A stretch of 64,000 bases of DNA from Nemertoderma westbladi (lineage: Eukaryota > Xenacoelomorpha > Nemertodermatida > Nemertodermatidae). The DNA is taken from the NCBI GenBank assembly GCA_032718475.1, contig JAUCBJ010005307.1, forward strand, positions 47,718 to 111,717. Direction: 5' to 3'. The stretch's first letter is position 1. Each line of letters opens with the position of its first letter. A model generated the notes under the pieces. That model was not told the DNA's origin. It did not search any database and saw nothing but the letters and a program-made list of their open reading frames with translations. The position numbers and the translations under genes were made by a program. Below, piece by piece: positions 1-15,290 of this stretch.

Positions 1-340
1 TCTACAGGAACATATCAATCAGTAGGTCTACAGGAGCATATCGATCAGTAGATCTACAAGAGCATATAAATCAGTAGATCTACAGGAACATATCAATCAG
101 TAGGTCTACAGGAGCATATCAATCAGTAGGTCTACAGGAGCATATCAATCAGTAGGTCTACAAGAGCATATCAATCAGTAGGTCTACAGGAGCATATCAA
201 CAATCAGTAGGTCTACAGGAGCATATCAATCAGTAGATCTACAGGAGCATATCAATCAGTAGGTCTACAGGAGTATATCAATCAGTAGGTCTACAAGATC
301 ATATCAATCAGTAGATCTACAAGAGCATATAAATCAGTAG

Positions 341-1562
341 ATATACAGGAACATATCAATCAGTAGGTCTACAGGAGCATATCAATCAGTAGGTCTACAG
401 GAGCATATCAATCAGTAGATCTACATGAGCATATCAATCAGTAGGTCTACAAGAGCATATCAATCAGTAGGTCTACAGGAGCATATCAATCAGTAGGTCT
501 ACAGGAGCATATCAATCAGTAGGTCTACAGGAGCATATCGATCAGTAGATCTACAAGAGCATATAAATCAGTAGATCTACAGGAACATATCAATCAGTAG
601 GTCTACAGGAGCATATCAATCAGTAGGTCTACAGGAGCATATCAATCAGTAGGTCTACAGGAGCATATCGATCAGTAGATCTACAAGAGCATATAAATCA
701 GTAGATCTACAGGAACATATCAATCAGTAGGTCTACAGGAGCATATCAATCAGTAGGTCTACAGGAGCATATCAATCAGTAGATCTACATGAGCATATCA
801 ATCAGTAGGTCTACAAGAGCATATCAATCAGTAGGTCTACAGGAGCATATCGATCAGTAGATCTACAAGAGCATATAAATCAGTAGATCTACAGGAACAT
901 ATCAATCAGTAGGTCTACAGGAGCATATCAATCAGTAGGTCTACAGGAGCATATCAATCAGTAGGTCTACAGGAGCATATCAATCAGTAGATATACAGGA
1001 ACATATCAATCAGTAGATATACAGGAACATATCAATCAGTAGATATACAGGAACATATCAATCAGTAGATATACAGGAACATATCAATCAGTAGATATAC
1101 AGGAACATATCAATCAGTAGATCTACAGGAACATATCAATCAGTAGATCTACAGGAACATATCAATCAGTAGATCTACAGGAACATATCAATCAGTAGGT
1201 CTACAAGAGCATATAAATCAGTAGATCTACAGGAACATACCAATCAGTAGGTCTACAGGAACATATCAATCAGTAGGTCTACAAGAGCATATCAATCAGT
1301 AGGTCTACAGGAGCATATCGATCAGTAGATCTACAAGAGCATATAAATCAGTAGATCTACAGGAACATATCAATCAGTAGGTCTACAGGAGCATATCAAT
1401 CAGTAGGTCTACAGGAGCATATCAATCAGTAGGTCTACAGGAGCATATCAATCAGTAGATATACAGGAACATATCAATCAGTAGATATACAGGAACATAT
1501 CAATCAGTAGATATACAGGAACATATCAATCAGTAGATATACAGGAACATATCAATCAGTAG
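341..1562. repeat. 47-unit (1222-bp) higher-order repeat, copy 1
   Basis: A block of 47 units whose order of variants recurs exactly 1222 bp later. Shared landmarks are the rare CATGAGC unit (421 and 1643), ATCGATC units, a run of five GATATAC units, and the rare CATACCAATC unit (1236 and 2458). Identity looks near complete by eye; one clear G/A difference is at 366 versus 1588. Confidence 0.85.
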
Positions 1563-2784
1563 ATATACAGGAACATATCAATCAGTAGATCTACAGGAGC
1601 ATATCAATCAGTAGGTCTACAGGAGCATATCAATCAGTAGATCTACATGAGCATATCAATCAGTAGGTCTACAAGAGCATATCAATCAGTAGGTCTACAG
1701 GAGCATATCAATCAGTAGGTCTACAGGAGCATATCAATCAGTAGGTCTACAGGAGCATATCGATCAGTAGATCTACAAGAGCATATAAATCAGTAGATCT
1801 ACAGGAACATATCAATCAGTAGGTCTACAGGAGCATATCAATCAGTAGGTCTACAGGAGCATATCAATCAGTAGGTCTACAGGAGCATATCGATCAGTAG
1901 ATCTACAAGAGCATATAAATCAGTAGATCTACAGGAACATATCAATCAGTAGGTCTACAGGAGCATATCAATCAGTAGGTCTACAGGAGCATATCAATCA
2001 GTAGATCTACATGAGCATATCAATCAGTAGGTCTACAAGAGCATATCAATCAGTAGGTCTACAGGAGCATATCGATCAGTAGATCTACAAGAGCATATAA
2101 ATCAGTAGATCTACAGGAACATATCAATCAGTAGGTCTACAGGAGCATATCAATCAGTAGGTCTACAGGAGCATATCAATCAGTAGGTCTACAGGAGCAT
2201 ATCAATCAGTAGATATACAGGAACATATCAATCAGTAGATATACAGGAACATATCAATCAGTAGATATACAGGAACATATCAATCAGTAGATATACAGGA
2301 ACATATCAATCAGTAGATATACAGGAACATATCAATCAGTAGATCTACAGGAACATATCAATCAGTAGATCTACAGGAACATATCAATCAGTAGATCTAC
2401 AGGAACATATCAATCAGTAGGTCTACAAGAGCATATAAATCAGTAGATCTACAGGAACATACCAATCAGTAGGTCTACAGGAACATATCAATCAGTAGGT
2501 CTACAAGAGCATATCAATCAGTAGGTCTACAGGAGCATATCGATCAGTAGATCTACAAGAGCATATAAATCAGTAGATCTACAGGAACATATCAATCAGT
2601 AGGTCTACAGGAGCATATCAATCAGTAGGTCTACAGGAGCATATCAATCAGTAGGTCTACAGGAGCATATCAATCAGTAGATATACAGGAACATATCAAT
2701 CAGTAGATATACAGGAACATATCAATCAGTAGATATACAGGAACATATCAATCAGTAGATATACAGGAACATATCAATCAGTAG
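1563..2784. repeat. 47-unit (1222-bp) higher-order repeat, copy 2
   Basis: Directly follows copy 1 in tandem, with the same landmark order (CATGAGC at 1643, five GATATAC units near 2207-2332, CATACCAATC near 2458, a second run of five GATATAC units starting near 2681). A shorter, rearranged partial follows to about 3080. Confidence 0.85.
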
Positions 2785-5700
2785 ATATACAGGAACATAT
2801 CAATCAGTAGATCTACAGGAACATATCAATCAGTAGGTCTACAAGAGCATATCAATCAGTAGGTCTACAGGAGCATATCGATCAGTAGGTCTACAGGAGC
2901 ATATCAATCAGTAGGTCTACAGGAGCATATCAATCAGTAGGTCTACAGGAGCATATCAATCAGTAGATATACAGGAACATATCAATCAGTAGATATACAG
3001 GAACATATCAATCAGTAGATATACAGGAACATATCAATCAGTAGATATACAGGAACATATCAATCAGTAGATATACAGGAACATATCAATCAGTAGATCT
3101 ACAGGAACATATCAATCAGTAGGTCTACAGGACCATATCAATCAGTAGGTCTACAGGAGCATATCGATCAGTAGATCTACAAGAGCATATAAATCAGTAG
3201 ATCTACAGGAACATATCAATCAGTAGATCTACAGGAACATATCAATCAGTAGGTCTACAGGAGCATATCAATCAGTAGGTCTACAAGATCATATCAATCA
3301 GTAGATCTACAAGAGCATATAAATCAGTAGGTCTACAGGAACATATCAATCAGTAGGTCTACAGGAGCATATCAATCAGTAGGTCTACAGGAGCATATCA
3401 ATCAGTAGATCTACAGGAGCATATCAATCAGTAGATCTACAGGAGCATATCAATCAGTAGGTCTACAGGAGCATATCAATCAGTAGATCTACAGGAGCAT
3501 ATCAATCAGTAGGTCTACAGGAGCATATCAATCAGTAGGTCTACAGGAGCATATCAACAATCAGTAGGTCTACAGGAGCATATCAATCAGTAGATCTACA
3601 GGAGCATATCAATCAGTAGGTCTACAGGAGCATATCAATCAGTAGGTCTACAGGAGCATATCAACAATCAGTAGGTCTACAGGAGCATATCAATCAGTAG
3701 ATCTACAGGAGCATATCAATCAGTAGGTCTACAGGAGCATATCAATCAGTAGGTCTACAGGAGCATATCAATCAGTAGGTCTACAGGAGCATATCAATCA
3801 GTAGGTCTACAGGAGCATATCAATCAGTAGTTCTACAGGAGCATATCAATCAGTAGGTCTACAGGAGCATATCAATCAGTAGGTCTACAGGAGCATATCA
3901 ATCAGTAGGTCTACAGGAGCATATCAATCAGTAGGTCTGCAGGAGCATATCAATCAGTAGGTCTACAGGAGCATATCAATCAGTAGGTCTACAGGAGCAT
4001 ATCAATCAGTAGGTCTACAGGAGCATATAAATCAGTAGATCTACAAGAGCATATCAATCAGTAGGTCTACAAGAGCATATCAATCAGTAGGTCTACAGGA
4101 GCATATCAACAATAAGTAGGTCTACAGGAGCATATCAATCAGTAGGTCTACAGGAGCATATCAATCAGTAGGTCTACAGGAGCATATCAATCAGCAGGTC
4201 TACAGGAGCATATCAATCAGTAGATCTACAGGAACATATCAATCAGTAGGTCTACAGGAGCATATCAATCAGTAGGTCTACAAGAGCATATAAATCAGTA
4301 GATCTACAGGAACATATCAATCAGTAGGTCTACAGGAGCATATCAATCAGTAGGTCTACAAGAGCATATAAATCAGTAGATCTACAGGAACATATCAATC
4401 AGTAGGTCTACAGGAGCATATCAATCAGTAGGTCTACAGGAGCATATCAATCAGTAGGTCTACAGGAGCATATCAATCAGTAGGTCTACAGGAGCATATC
4501 AATCAGTAGGTCTACAGGAGCATATCAATCAGTAGGTCTACAGGAGCATATCAATCAGTAGATATACAGGAACATATCAATCAGTAGGTCTACAGGAGCA
4601 TATCAATCAGTAGATCTACAGGAGCATATCAATCAGTAGGTCTACAGGAGCATATCAATCAGTAGGTCTACAGGAGCATATCAATCAGTAGGTCTACAAG
4701 AGCATATCAATCAGTAGATCTACAGGAACATATCAATCAGTAGGTCTACAGGAGCATATCAATCAGTAGGTCTACAGGAGCATATCAATCAGTAGATCTA
4801 CAGGAACATATCAATCAGTAGGTCTACAGGAGCATATCAATCAGTAGGTCTACAGGAGCATATCAATCAGTAGGTCTACAGGAGCATATCAATCAGTAGG
4901 TCTACAGGAGCATATCAATCAGTAGGTCTACAGGAGCATATCAATCAGTAGGTCTACAGGAGCATATCAATCAGTAGGTTTACAGGAGCATATCAATCAG
5001 TAGGTCTACAGGAGCATATCAATCAGTAGGTCTACAAGAGCATATCAATCAGTAGGTCTACAGGAGCATATAAATCAGTAGGTCTACAGGAGCATATCAA
5101 TCAGTAGGTCTACAGGAGCATATAAATCAGTAGGTCTACAGGAGCATATAAATCAGTAGGTCTACAGGAGCATATCAATCAGTAGGTCTACAGGAGCATA
5201 TAAATCAGTAGGTCTACAGGAGCATATCAATCAGCAGGTCTACAGGAGCATATCAATCAGCAGGTCTACAGGAGCATATCAATCAGTAGGTCTACAAGAG
5301 CATATCAATCAGTAGGTTTACAGGAGCATATCAATCAGTAGGTCTACAGGAGCATATAAATCAGTAGGTCTACAGGAGCATATCAATCAGTAGGTCTACA
5401 GGAGCATATCAATCAGTAGGTCTACAGGAGCATATCAATCAGTAGGTCTACAGGAGCATATCAATCAGTAGGTCTACAGGAGCATATCAATCAGCAGGTC
5501 TACAGGAGCATATCAATCAGTAGATCTACAGGAGCATATCAATCAGTAGGTCTACATGAGCATATCAATCAGTAGGTTTACAGGAGCATATCAATCAGTA
5601 GGTCTACAGGAACATATCAATCAGTAGGTCTACAGGAGCATATCAATCAGTAGGTCTACAAGATCATATCAATCAGTAGATCTACAAGAGCATATAAATC

Positions 5701-6448
5701 AGTAGGTCTACAGGAACATATCAATCAGTAGGTCTACAGGAGCATATCAATCAGTAGGTCTACAGGAGCATATCAATCAGTAGATCTACAGGAGCATATC
5801 AACAATCAGTAGGTCTACAGGAGCATATCAATCAGTAGGTCTACAAGAGCATATCAATCAGTAGGTCTACAGGAGCATATCAACAATCAGTAGGTCTACA
5901 GGAGCATATCAATCAGTAGGTCTACAGGAGCATATCAATCAGTAGGTCTACAAGAGCATATCAATCAGTAGGTCTACAGGAGCATATCAATCAGTAGGTC
6001 TACAGGAGCATATCAATCAGTAGGTCTACAAGAGCATATCAATCAGTAGGTCTACAGGAGCATATCAATCAGTAGGTCTACAAGAGCATATCAATCAGTA
6101 GGTCTACAGGAGCATATCAACAATCAGTAGGTCTACAGGAGCATATCAATCAGTAGGTCTACAAGAGCATATCAATCAGTAGGTCTACAGGAGCATATCA
6201 ACAATCAGTAGGTCTACAGGAGCATATCAATCAGTAGGTCTACAGGAGCATATCAATCAGTAGGTCTACAAGAGCATATCAATCAGTAGGTCTACAGGAG
6301 CATATCAACAATCAGTAGGTCTACAGGAGCATATCAATCAGTAGATCTACAGGAGCATATCAATCAGTAGGTCTACAGGAGTATATCAATCAGTAGGTCT
6401 ACAAGATCATATCAATCAGTAGATCTACAAGAGCATATAAATCAGTAG

Positions 6449-7670
6449 ATATACAGGAACATATCAATCAGTAGGTCTACAGGAGCATATCAATCAGTAG
6501 GTCTACAGGAGCATATCAATCAGTAGATCTACATGAGCATATCAATCAGTAGGTCTACAAGAGCATATCAATCAGTAGGTCTACAGGAGCATATCAATCA
6601 GTAGGTCTACAGGAGCATATCAATCAGTAGGTCTACAGGAGCATATCGATCAGTAGATCTACAAGAGCATATAAATCAGTAGATCTACAGGAACATATCA
6701 ATCAGTAGGTCTACAGGAGCATATCAATCAGTAGGTCTACAGGAGCATATCAATCAGTAGGTCTACAGGAGCATATCGATCAGTAGATCTACAAGAGCAT
6801 ATAAATCAGTAGATCTACAGGAACATATCAATCAGTAGGTCTACAGGAGCATATCAATCAGTAGGTCTACAGGAGCATATCAATCAGTAGATCTACATGA
6901 GCATATCAATCAGTAGGTCTACAAGAGCATATCAATCAGTAGGTCTACAGGAGCATATCGATCAGTAGATCTACAAGAGCATATAAATCAGTAGATCTAC
7001 AGGAACATATCAATCAGTAGGTCTACAGGAGCATATCAATCAGTAGGTCTACAGGAGCATATCAATCAGTAGGTCTACAGGAGCATATCAATCAGTAGAT
7101 ATACAGGAACATATCAATCAGTAGATATACAGGAACATATCAATCAGTAGATATACAGGAACATATCAATCAGTAGATATACAGGAACATATCAATCAGT
7201 AGATATACAGGAACATATCAATCAGTAGATCTACAGGAACATATCAATCAGTAGATCTACAGGAACATATCAATCAGTAGATCTACAGGAACATATCAAT
7301 CAGTAGGTCTACAAGAGCATATAAATCAGTAGATCTACAGGAACATACCAATCAGTAGGTCTACAGGAACATATCAATCAGTAGGTCTACAAGAGCATAT
7401 CAATCAGTAGGTCTACAGGAGCATATCGATCAGTAGATCTACAAGAGCATATAAATCAGTAGATCTACAGGAACATATCAATCAGTAGGTCTACAGGAGC
7501 ATATCAATCAGTAGGTCTACAGGAGCATATCAATCAGTAGGTCTACAGGAGCATATCAATCAGTAGATATACAGGAACATATCAATCAGTAGATATACAG
7601 GAACATATCAATCAGTAGATATACAGGAACATATCAATCAGTAGATATACAGGAACATATCAATCAGTAG
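6449..7670. repeat. 47-unit higher-order repeat, distant copy 3
   Basis: Matches copy 1 at an offset of 6108 bp, with the same unit order including the CATACCAATC unit near 7344. The match continues leftward to about 6270 (counterpart near 160), so the duplicated tract is about 1.4 kb. The offset equals 234 x 26 plus the eight CAA insertions lying between, so the duplication is in register. Confidence 0.8.
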
Positions 7671-10270
7671 ATATACAGGAACATATCAATCAGTAGATCT
7701 ACAGGAACATATCAATCAGTAGGTCTACAAGAGCATATAAATCAGTAGATCTACAGGAACATATCAATCAGTAGGTCTACAGGAGCATATCAATCAGTAG
7801 GTCTACAAGAGCATATAAATCAGTAGATCTACAGGAACATATCAATCAGTAGATCTACAGGAACATATCAATCAGTAGGTCTACAGGAACATATCAATCA
7901 GTAGGTCTACAGGAGCATATCAATCAGTAGGTCTACAAGAGCATATAAATCAGTAGATCTACAGGAACATATCAATCAGTAGGTCTACAGGAGCATATCA
8001 ATCAGTAGGTCTACAGGAACATATCAATCAGTAGGTCTACAAGAGCATATAAATCAGTAGATCTACAGGAACATATCAATCAGTAGGTCTACAGGAGCAT
8101 ATCAATCAGTAGGTCTACAGGAGCATATAAATCATTAGGTCTACAAGAGCATATAAATCAGTAGATCTACAGGAACATATCAATCAGTAGGTCTACAGGA
8201 GCATATCAATCAGTAGGTCTATAAGAGCATATAAATCAGTAGATCTACAGGAACATATCAATCAGTAGATCTACAGGAACATATCAATCAGTAGGTCTAC
8301 AGGAACATATCAATCAGTAGGTCTACAGGAGCATATCAATCAGTAGGTCTACAAGAGCATATAAATCAGTAGATCTACAGGAACATATCAATCAGTAGGT
8401 CTACAGGAGCATATCAATCAGTAGGTCTACAGGAACATATCAATCAGTAGGTCTACAAGAGCATATCAATCAGTAGATCTACAGGAACATATCAATCAGT
8501 AGGTCTACAGGAACATATCAATCAGTAGGTCTACAGGAGCATATCAATCAGTAGGTCTACAAGAGCATATAAATCAGTAGATCTACAGGAACATATCAAT
8601 CAGTAGGTCTACAGGAGCATATCAATCAGTAGGTCTACAGGAACATATCAATCAGTAGGTCTACAAGAGCATATAAATCAGTAGATCTACAGGAACATAT
8701 CAATCAGTAGGTCTACAGGAGCATATCAATCAGTAGGTCTACAGGAGCATATCAATCAGTAGGTCTACAGGAACATATCAATCAGTAGGTCTACAGGAGC
8801 ATATCAATCAGTAGGTCTACAGGAGCATATCAATCAGTAGGTCTACAGGAGCATATCAATCAGTAGGTCTACAGGAGCATATCAATCAGTAGGTCTACAA
8901 GAGCATATAAATCAGTAGATCTACAGGAACATATCAATCAGTAGGTCTACAGGAGCATATCAATCAGTAGGTCTACAGGAGCATATAAATCAGTAGATCT
9001 ACAGGAACATATAAATCAGTAGATCTACAGGAACATATCAATCAGTAGGTCTACAGGAACATATCAATCAGTAGGTCTACAAGAGCATATCAATCAGTAG
9101 GTCTACAGGAGCATATCGATCAGTAGATCTACAAGAGCATATAAATCAGTAGATCTACAGGAACATATCAATCAGTAGGTCTACAGGAGCATATCAATCA
9201 GTAGGTCTACAGGAGCATATCAATCAGTAGGTCTACAGGAGCATATCAATCAGTAGATATACAGGAACATATCAATCAGTAGATATACAGGAACATATCA
9301 ATCAGTAGATATACAGGAACATATCAATCAGTAGGTCTACAGGAGCATATCAATCAGTAGGTCTACAGGAGCATATAAATCAGTAGATCTACAGGAACAT
9401 ATAAATCAGTAGATCTACAGGAACATATCAATCAGTAGGTCTACAGGAACATATCAATCAGTAGGTCTACAAGAGCATATAAATCAGTAGGTCTACAGGA
9501 GCATATCAATCAGTAGGTCTACAGGAGCATATCAATCAGTAGGTCTACAGGAGCATATCAATCAGTAGATATACAGGAACATATCAATCAGTAGATATAC
9601 AGGAACATATCAATCAGTAGATATACAGGAACATATCAATCAGTAGGTCTACAGGAACATATCAATCAGTAGGTCTACAGGAACATATCAATCAGTAGGT
9701 CTACAAGAGCATATCAATCAGTAGATCTACAGGAACATATCAATCAGTAGGTCTACAGGAGCATATCGATCAGTAGATCTACAAGAGCATATAAATCAGT
9801 AGATCTACAGGAACATATCAATCAGTAGGTCTACAGGAGCATATCAATCAGTAGGTCTACAGGAGCATATCAATCAGTAGGTCTACAAGAGCATATAAAT
9901 CAGTAGATCTACAGGAACATATCAATCAGTAGGTCTACAGGAGCATATCAATCAGTAGGTCTACAGGAGCATATAAATCAGTAGATCTACAGGAACATAT
10001 AAATCAGTAGATCTACAGGAACATATCAATCAGTAGGTCTACAGGAACATATCAATCAGTAGGTCTACAAGAGCATATCAATCAGTAGGTCTACAGGAGC
10101 ATATCGATCAGTAGATCTACAAGAGCATATAAATCAGTAGATCTACAGGAACATATCAATCAGTAGGTCTACAGGAGCATATCAATCAGTAGGTCTACAG
10201 GAGCATATCAATCAGTAGGTCTACAGGAGCATATCAATCAGTAGATATACAGGAACATATCAATCAGTAG

Positions 10271-10294
10271 ATATCAATCGATCTCGATCAGTAG
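10271..10294. repeat. Chimeric 24-bp unit inside 26-bp array
   Basis: The normal GATATACAGG start is replaced by GATATCAATCGATCTCGATC, giving a 24-bp unit. It looks like a junction of two units at short ATC/GATC homology, and is the only unit of this kind I see in the array. Confidence 0.8.
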
Positions 10295-13200
10295 ATCTAC
10301 AAGAGCATATAAATCAGTAGATCTACAGGAACATATCAATCAGTAGGTCTACAAGATCATATAAATCAGTAGATCTACAGGAACATATCAATCAGTAGGT
10401 CTACAGGAGCATATAAATCAGTAGATCTACAGGAACATATCAATCAGTAGGTCTACAGGAGCATATCAATCAGTAGGTCTACAGGAGCATATCGATCAGT
10501 AGGTCTACAGGAGCATATCAATCAGTAGGTCTACAGGAGCATATCAATCAGTAGGTCTACAGGAGCATATCAATCAGTAGATATACAGGAACATATCAAT
10601 CAGTAGATATACAGGAACATATCAATCAGTAGATATACAGGAACATATCAATCAGTAGGTCTACAGGAGCATATCAATCAGTAGGTCTACAGGAGCATAT
10701 AAATCAGTAGATCTACAGGAACATATAAATCAGTAGATCTACAGGAACATATCAATCAGTAGGTCTACAGGAACATATCAATCAGTAGGTCTACAAGAGC
10801 ATATCAATCAGTAGGTCTACAGGAGCATATCGATCAGTAGATCTACAAGAGCATATAAATCAGTAGATCTACAGGAACATATCAATCAGTAGGTCTACAG
10901 GAGCATATCAATCAGTAGGTCTACAGGAGCATATCAATCAGTAGGTCTACAAGAGCATATAAATCAGTAGATCTACAGGAACATATCAATCAGTAGGTCT
11001 ACAGGAGCATATCAATCAGTAGGTCTACAGGAGCATATAAATCAGTAGATCTACAGGAACATATAAATCAGTAGATCTACAGGAACATATCAATCAGTAG
11101 GTCTACAGGAACATATCAATCAGTAGGTCTACAAGAGCATATCAATCAGTAGGTCTACAGGAGCATATCGATCAGTAGATCTACAAGAGCATATAAATCA
11201 GTAGATCTACAGGAACATATCAATCAGTAGGTCTACAGGAGCATATCAATCAGTAGGTCTACAGGAGCATATCAATCAGTAGGTCTACAGGAGCATATCA
11301 ATCAGTAGATATACAGGAACATATCAATCAGTAGATATACAGGAACATATCAATCAGTAGATATACAGGAACATATCAATCAGTAGATATACAGGAACAT
11401 ATCAATCAGTAGATATACAGGAACATATCAATCAGTAGGTCTACAGGAACATATCAATCAGTAGGTCTACAGGAGCATATCAATCAGTAGGTCTACAGGA
11501 ACATATCAATCAGTAGGTCTACAGGAGCATATCAATCAGTAGGTCTACAGGAACATATCAATCAGTAGGTCTACAAGAGCATATAAATCAGTAGATCTAC
11601 AGGACCATATCAATCAGTAGGTCTACAGGAGCATATCAATCAGTAGGTCTACAGGAGCATATAAATCAGTAGATCTACAGGAGCATATCAATCAGTAGGT
11701 CTACAAGAGCATATAAATCAGTAGATCTACAGGAACATATAAATCAGTAGATCTACAGGAACATATCAATCAGTAGGTCTACAGGAACATATCAATCAGT
11801 AGGTCTACAAGAGCATATCAATCAGTAGGTCTACAGGAGCATATCGATCAGTAGATCTACAAGAGCATATAAATCAGTAGATCTACAGGAACATATCAAT
11901 CAGTAGGTCTACAGGAGCATATCAATCAGTAGGTCTACAGGAGCATATCAATCAGTAGGTCTACAGGAGCATATCAATCAGTAGATATACAGGAACATAT
12001 CAATCAGTAGATATACAGGAACATATCAATCAGTAGATCTACAGGAACATATCAATCAGTAGGTCTACAGGAGCATATCAATCAGTAGGTCTACAGGAGC
12101 ATATAAATCAGTAGATCAACAGGAACATATCAATCAGTAGGTCTACAGGAGCATATCAATCAGTAGGTCTACAGGAGCATATCAATCAGTAGGTATACAA
12201 GAGCATATCAATCAGTAGGTTTACAGGAGCATATCAATCAGTAGGTTTACAGGAGCATATCAATCAGTAGGTTTACAGGAGCATATCAATCAGTAGGTCT
12301 ACAGGAGCATATCAATCAGTAGGTCTACAGGAGCATATCAATCAGTAGGTATACAAGAGCATATCAATCAGTAGGTTTACAAGAGCATATCAATCAGTAG
12401 GTATACAAGAGCATATCAATCAGTAGGTTTACAGGAGCATATCAATCAGTAGGTTTACAGGAGCATATCAATCAGTAGGTTTACAGGAGCATATCAATCA
12501 GTAGATCTACAGAAACATATCAATCAGTAGGTTTACAGGAGCATATCAATCAGTAGGTCAACAGGAGCATATCAATCAGTAGGTCTACAGGAGCATATAA
12601 ATCAGTAGGTCTACAGGAGAATATCAATCAGTAGATATACAGGAACATATCAATCAGTAGATATACAGGAACATATCAATCAGTAGATATACAGGAACAT
12701 ATCAATCAGTAGATATACAGGAACATATCAATCAGTAGATATACAGGAACATATCAATCAGTAGGTCTACAGGAACATATCAATCAGTAGGTCTACAGGA
12801 GCATATCAATCAGTAGATATACAGGAACATATCAATCAGTAGATCTACAGGAACATATCAATCAGTAGGTCTACAAGAGCATATAAATCAGTAGATCTAC
12901 AGGAACATATCAATCAGTAGGTCTACAGGAGCATATCAATCAGTAGGTCTACAAGAGCATATAAATCAGTAGATCTACAGGAACATATCAATCAGTAGAT
13001 CTACAGGAACATATCAATCAGTAGGTCTACAGGAACATATCAATCAGTAGGTCTACAGGAGCATATCAATCAGTAGGTCTACAAGAGCATATCAATCAGT
13101 AGGTCTACAGGAGCATATCAATCAGTAGGTCTACAGGAGCATATCAATCAGTAGGTCTACAGGAGCATATCAATCAGTAGGTCTACAGGAGCATATCAAT

Positions 13201-13969
13201 CAGTAGGTCTACAGGAGCATATCAATCAGTAGATCTACAGGAACATATCAATCAGTAGGTCTACAGGAGCATATCAATCAGTAGGTCTACAGGAGCATAT
13301 CAATCAGTAGATCTACAGGAACATATCAATCAGTAGGTCTACAGGAGCATATCAATCAGTAGGTCTACAGGAACATATCAATCAGTAGGTCTACAGGAGC
13401 ATATCAATCAGTAGGTCTACAGGAACATATCAATCAGTAGGTCTACAGGAGCATATCAATCAGTAGATCTACAGGAACATATCAATCAGTAGGTCTACAA
13501 GAGCATATAAATCAGTAGATCTACAGGAACATATCAATCAGTAGGTCTACAGGAGCATATCAATCAGTAGGTCTACAAGAGCATATAAATCAGTAGATCT
13601 ACAGGAACATATCAATCAGTAGATCTACAGGAACATATCAATCAGTAGGTCTACAGGAACATATCAATCAGTAGGTCTACAGGAGCATATCAATCAGTAG
13701 GTCTACAGGAGAATATAAATCAGTAGATCTACAGGAACATATCAATCAGTAGGTCTACAGGAGCATATCAATCAGTAGGTCTACAGGAACATATCAATCA
13801 GTAGGTCTACAAGAGCATATAAATCAGTAGATCTACAGGAACATATCAATCAGTAGGTCTACAGGAGCATATCAATCAGTAGGTCTACAGGAGCATATAA
13901 ATCAGTAGATCTACAGGAGCATATCAATCAGTAGGTCTACAAGAGCATATAAATCAGTAGATCTACAGG

Positions 13970-14540
13970 AACATATAAATCAGTAGATCTACAGGAACAT
14001 ATCAATCAGTAGGTCTACAGGAGCATATCAATCAGTAGGTCTACAAGAGCATATGAATCAGTAGGTCTACAGGAGCATATCAATCAGTAGGTCTACAGGA
14101 GCATATCAATCAGTAGGTCTACAGGAGCATATCAATCAGTAGGTCTACAAGAGCATATAAATCAGTAGGTCTACAGGAGCATATCAATCAGTAGGTCTAC
14201 AAGAGCATATCAATCAGTAGGTCTACAGGAGCATATCAATCAGTAGGTCTACAGGAGCATATCAATCAGTAGGTCTACAGGAGCATATCAATCAGTAGGT
14301 CTACAAGAGCATATAAATCAGTAGATCTACAGGAACATATCAATCAGTAGATCTACAGGAACATATCAATCAGTAGATCTACAGGAACATATCAATCAGT
14401 AGGTCTACAGGAGCATATCAATCAGTAGGTCTACAGGAGCATATCAATCAGTAGGTCTACAGGAACATATCAATCAGTAGGTCTACAGGAACATATCAAT
14501 CAGTAGGTCTACAGGAGCATATCAATCAGTAGGTCTACAG
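13970..14540. repeat. Block duplicated 60 units (1560 bp) downstream, copy 1
   Basis: The unit order recurs at +1560 bp (60 x 26). The rare CATATGAATC unit at 14050 and 15610 anchors the match. I saw one base difference before the tracts diverge at about 14540 and 16100. Confidence 0.75.
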
Positions 14541-14699
14541 GAACATATCAATCAGTAGGTCTACAGGAGCATATCAATCAGTAGGTCTACAGGAGCATAT
14601 CAATCAGTAGGTCTTCAGGAACATATCAATCAGTAGGTCTACAAGAGCATATAAATCAGTAGATCTACAGGAACATATCAATCAGTAGGTCTACAAGAG

Positions 14700-15290
14700 C
14701 ATATAAATCAGCAGATCTACAGGAACATATCAATCAGTAGGTCTACAAGAGCATATAAATCAGTAGATCTACAGGAACATATAAATCAGTAGATCTACAG
14801 GAACATATCAATCAGTAGGTCTACAGGAGCATATCAATCAGTAGGTCTACAAGAGCATATAAATCAGTAGATCTACAGGAACATATCAATCAGTAGGTCT
14901 ACAGGAGCATATCAATCAGTAGATCTACAAGAGCATATAAATCAGTAGATCTACAGGAACATATCAATCAGTAGATCTACAGGAACATATCAATCAGTAG
15001 GTCTACAGGAACATATCAATCAGTAGGTCTACAGGAGCATATCAATCAGTAGGTCTACAAGAGCATATAAATCAGTAGATCTACAGGAACATATCAATCA
15101 GTAGGTCTACAGGAGCATATCAATCAGTAGGTCTACAAGAGCATATAAATCAGTAGATCTACAGGAACATATCAATCAGTAGGTCTACAGGAGCATATCA
15201 ATCAGTAGATCTACAGGAGCATATCAATCAGTAGATCTACAAGAGCATATAAATCAGTAGATCTACAGGAACATATCAATCAGTAGGTCT
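14700..15290. repeat. Block duplicated 90 units (2340 bp) downstream, copy 1
   Basis: The unit order from about 14700 to 15290 recurs at +2340 bp (90 x 26). It partly interleaves with the 60-unit duplication, so successive overlapping duplication events are likely. Confidence 0.72.
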
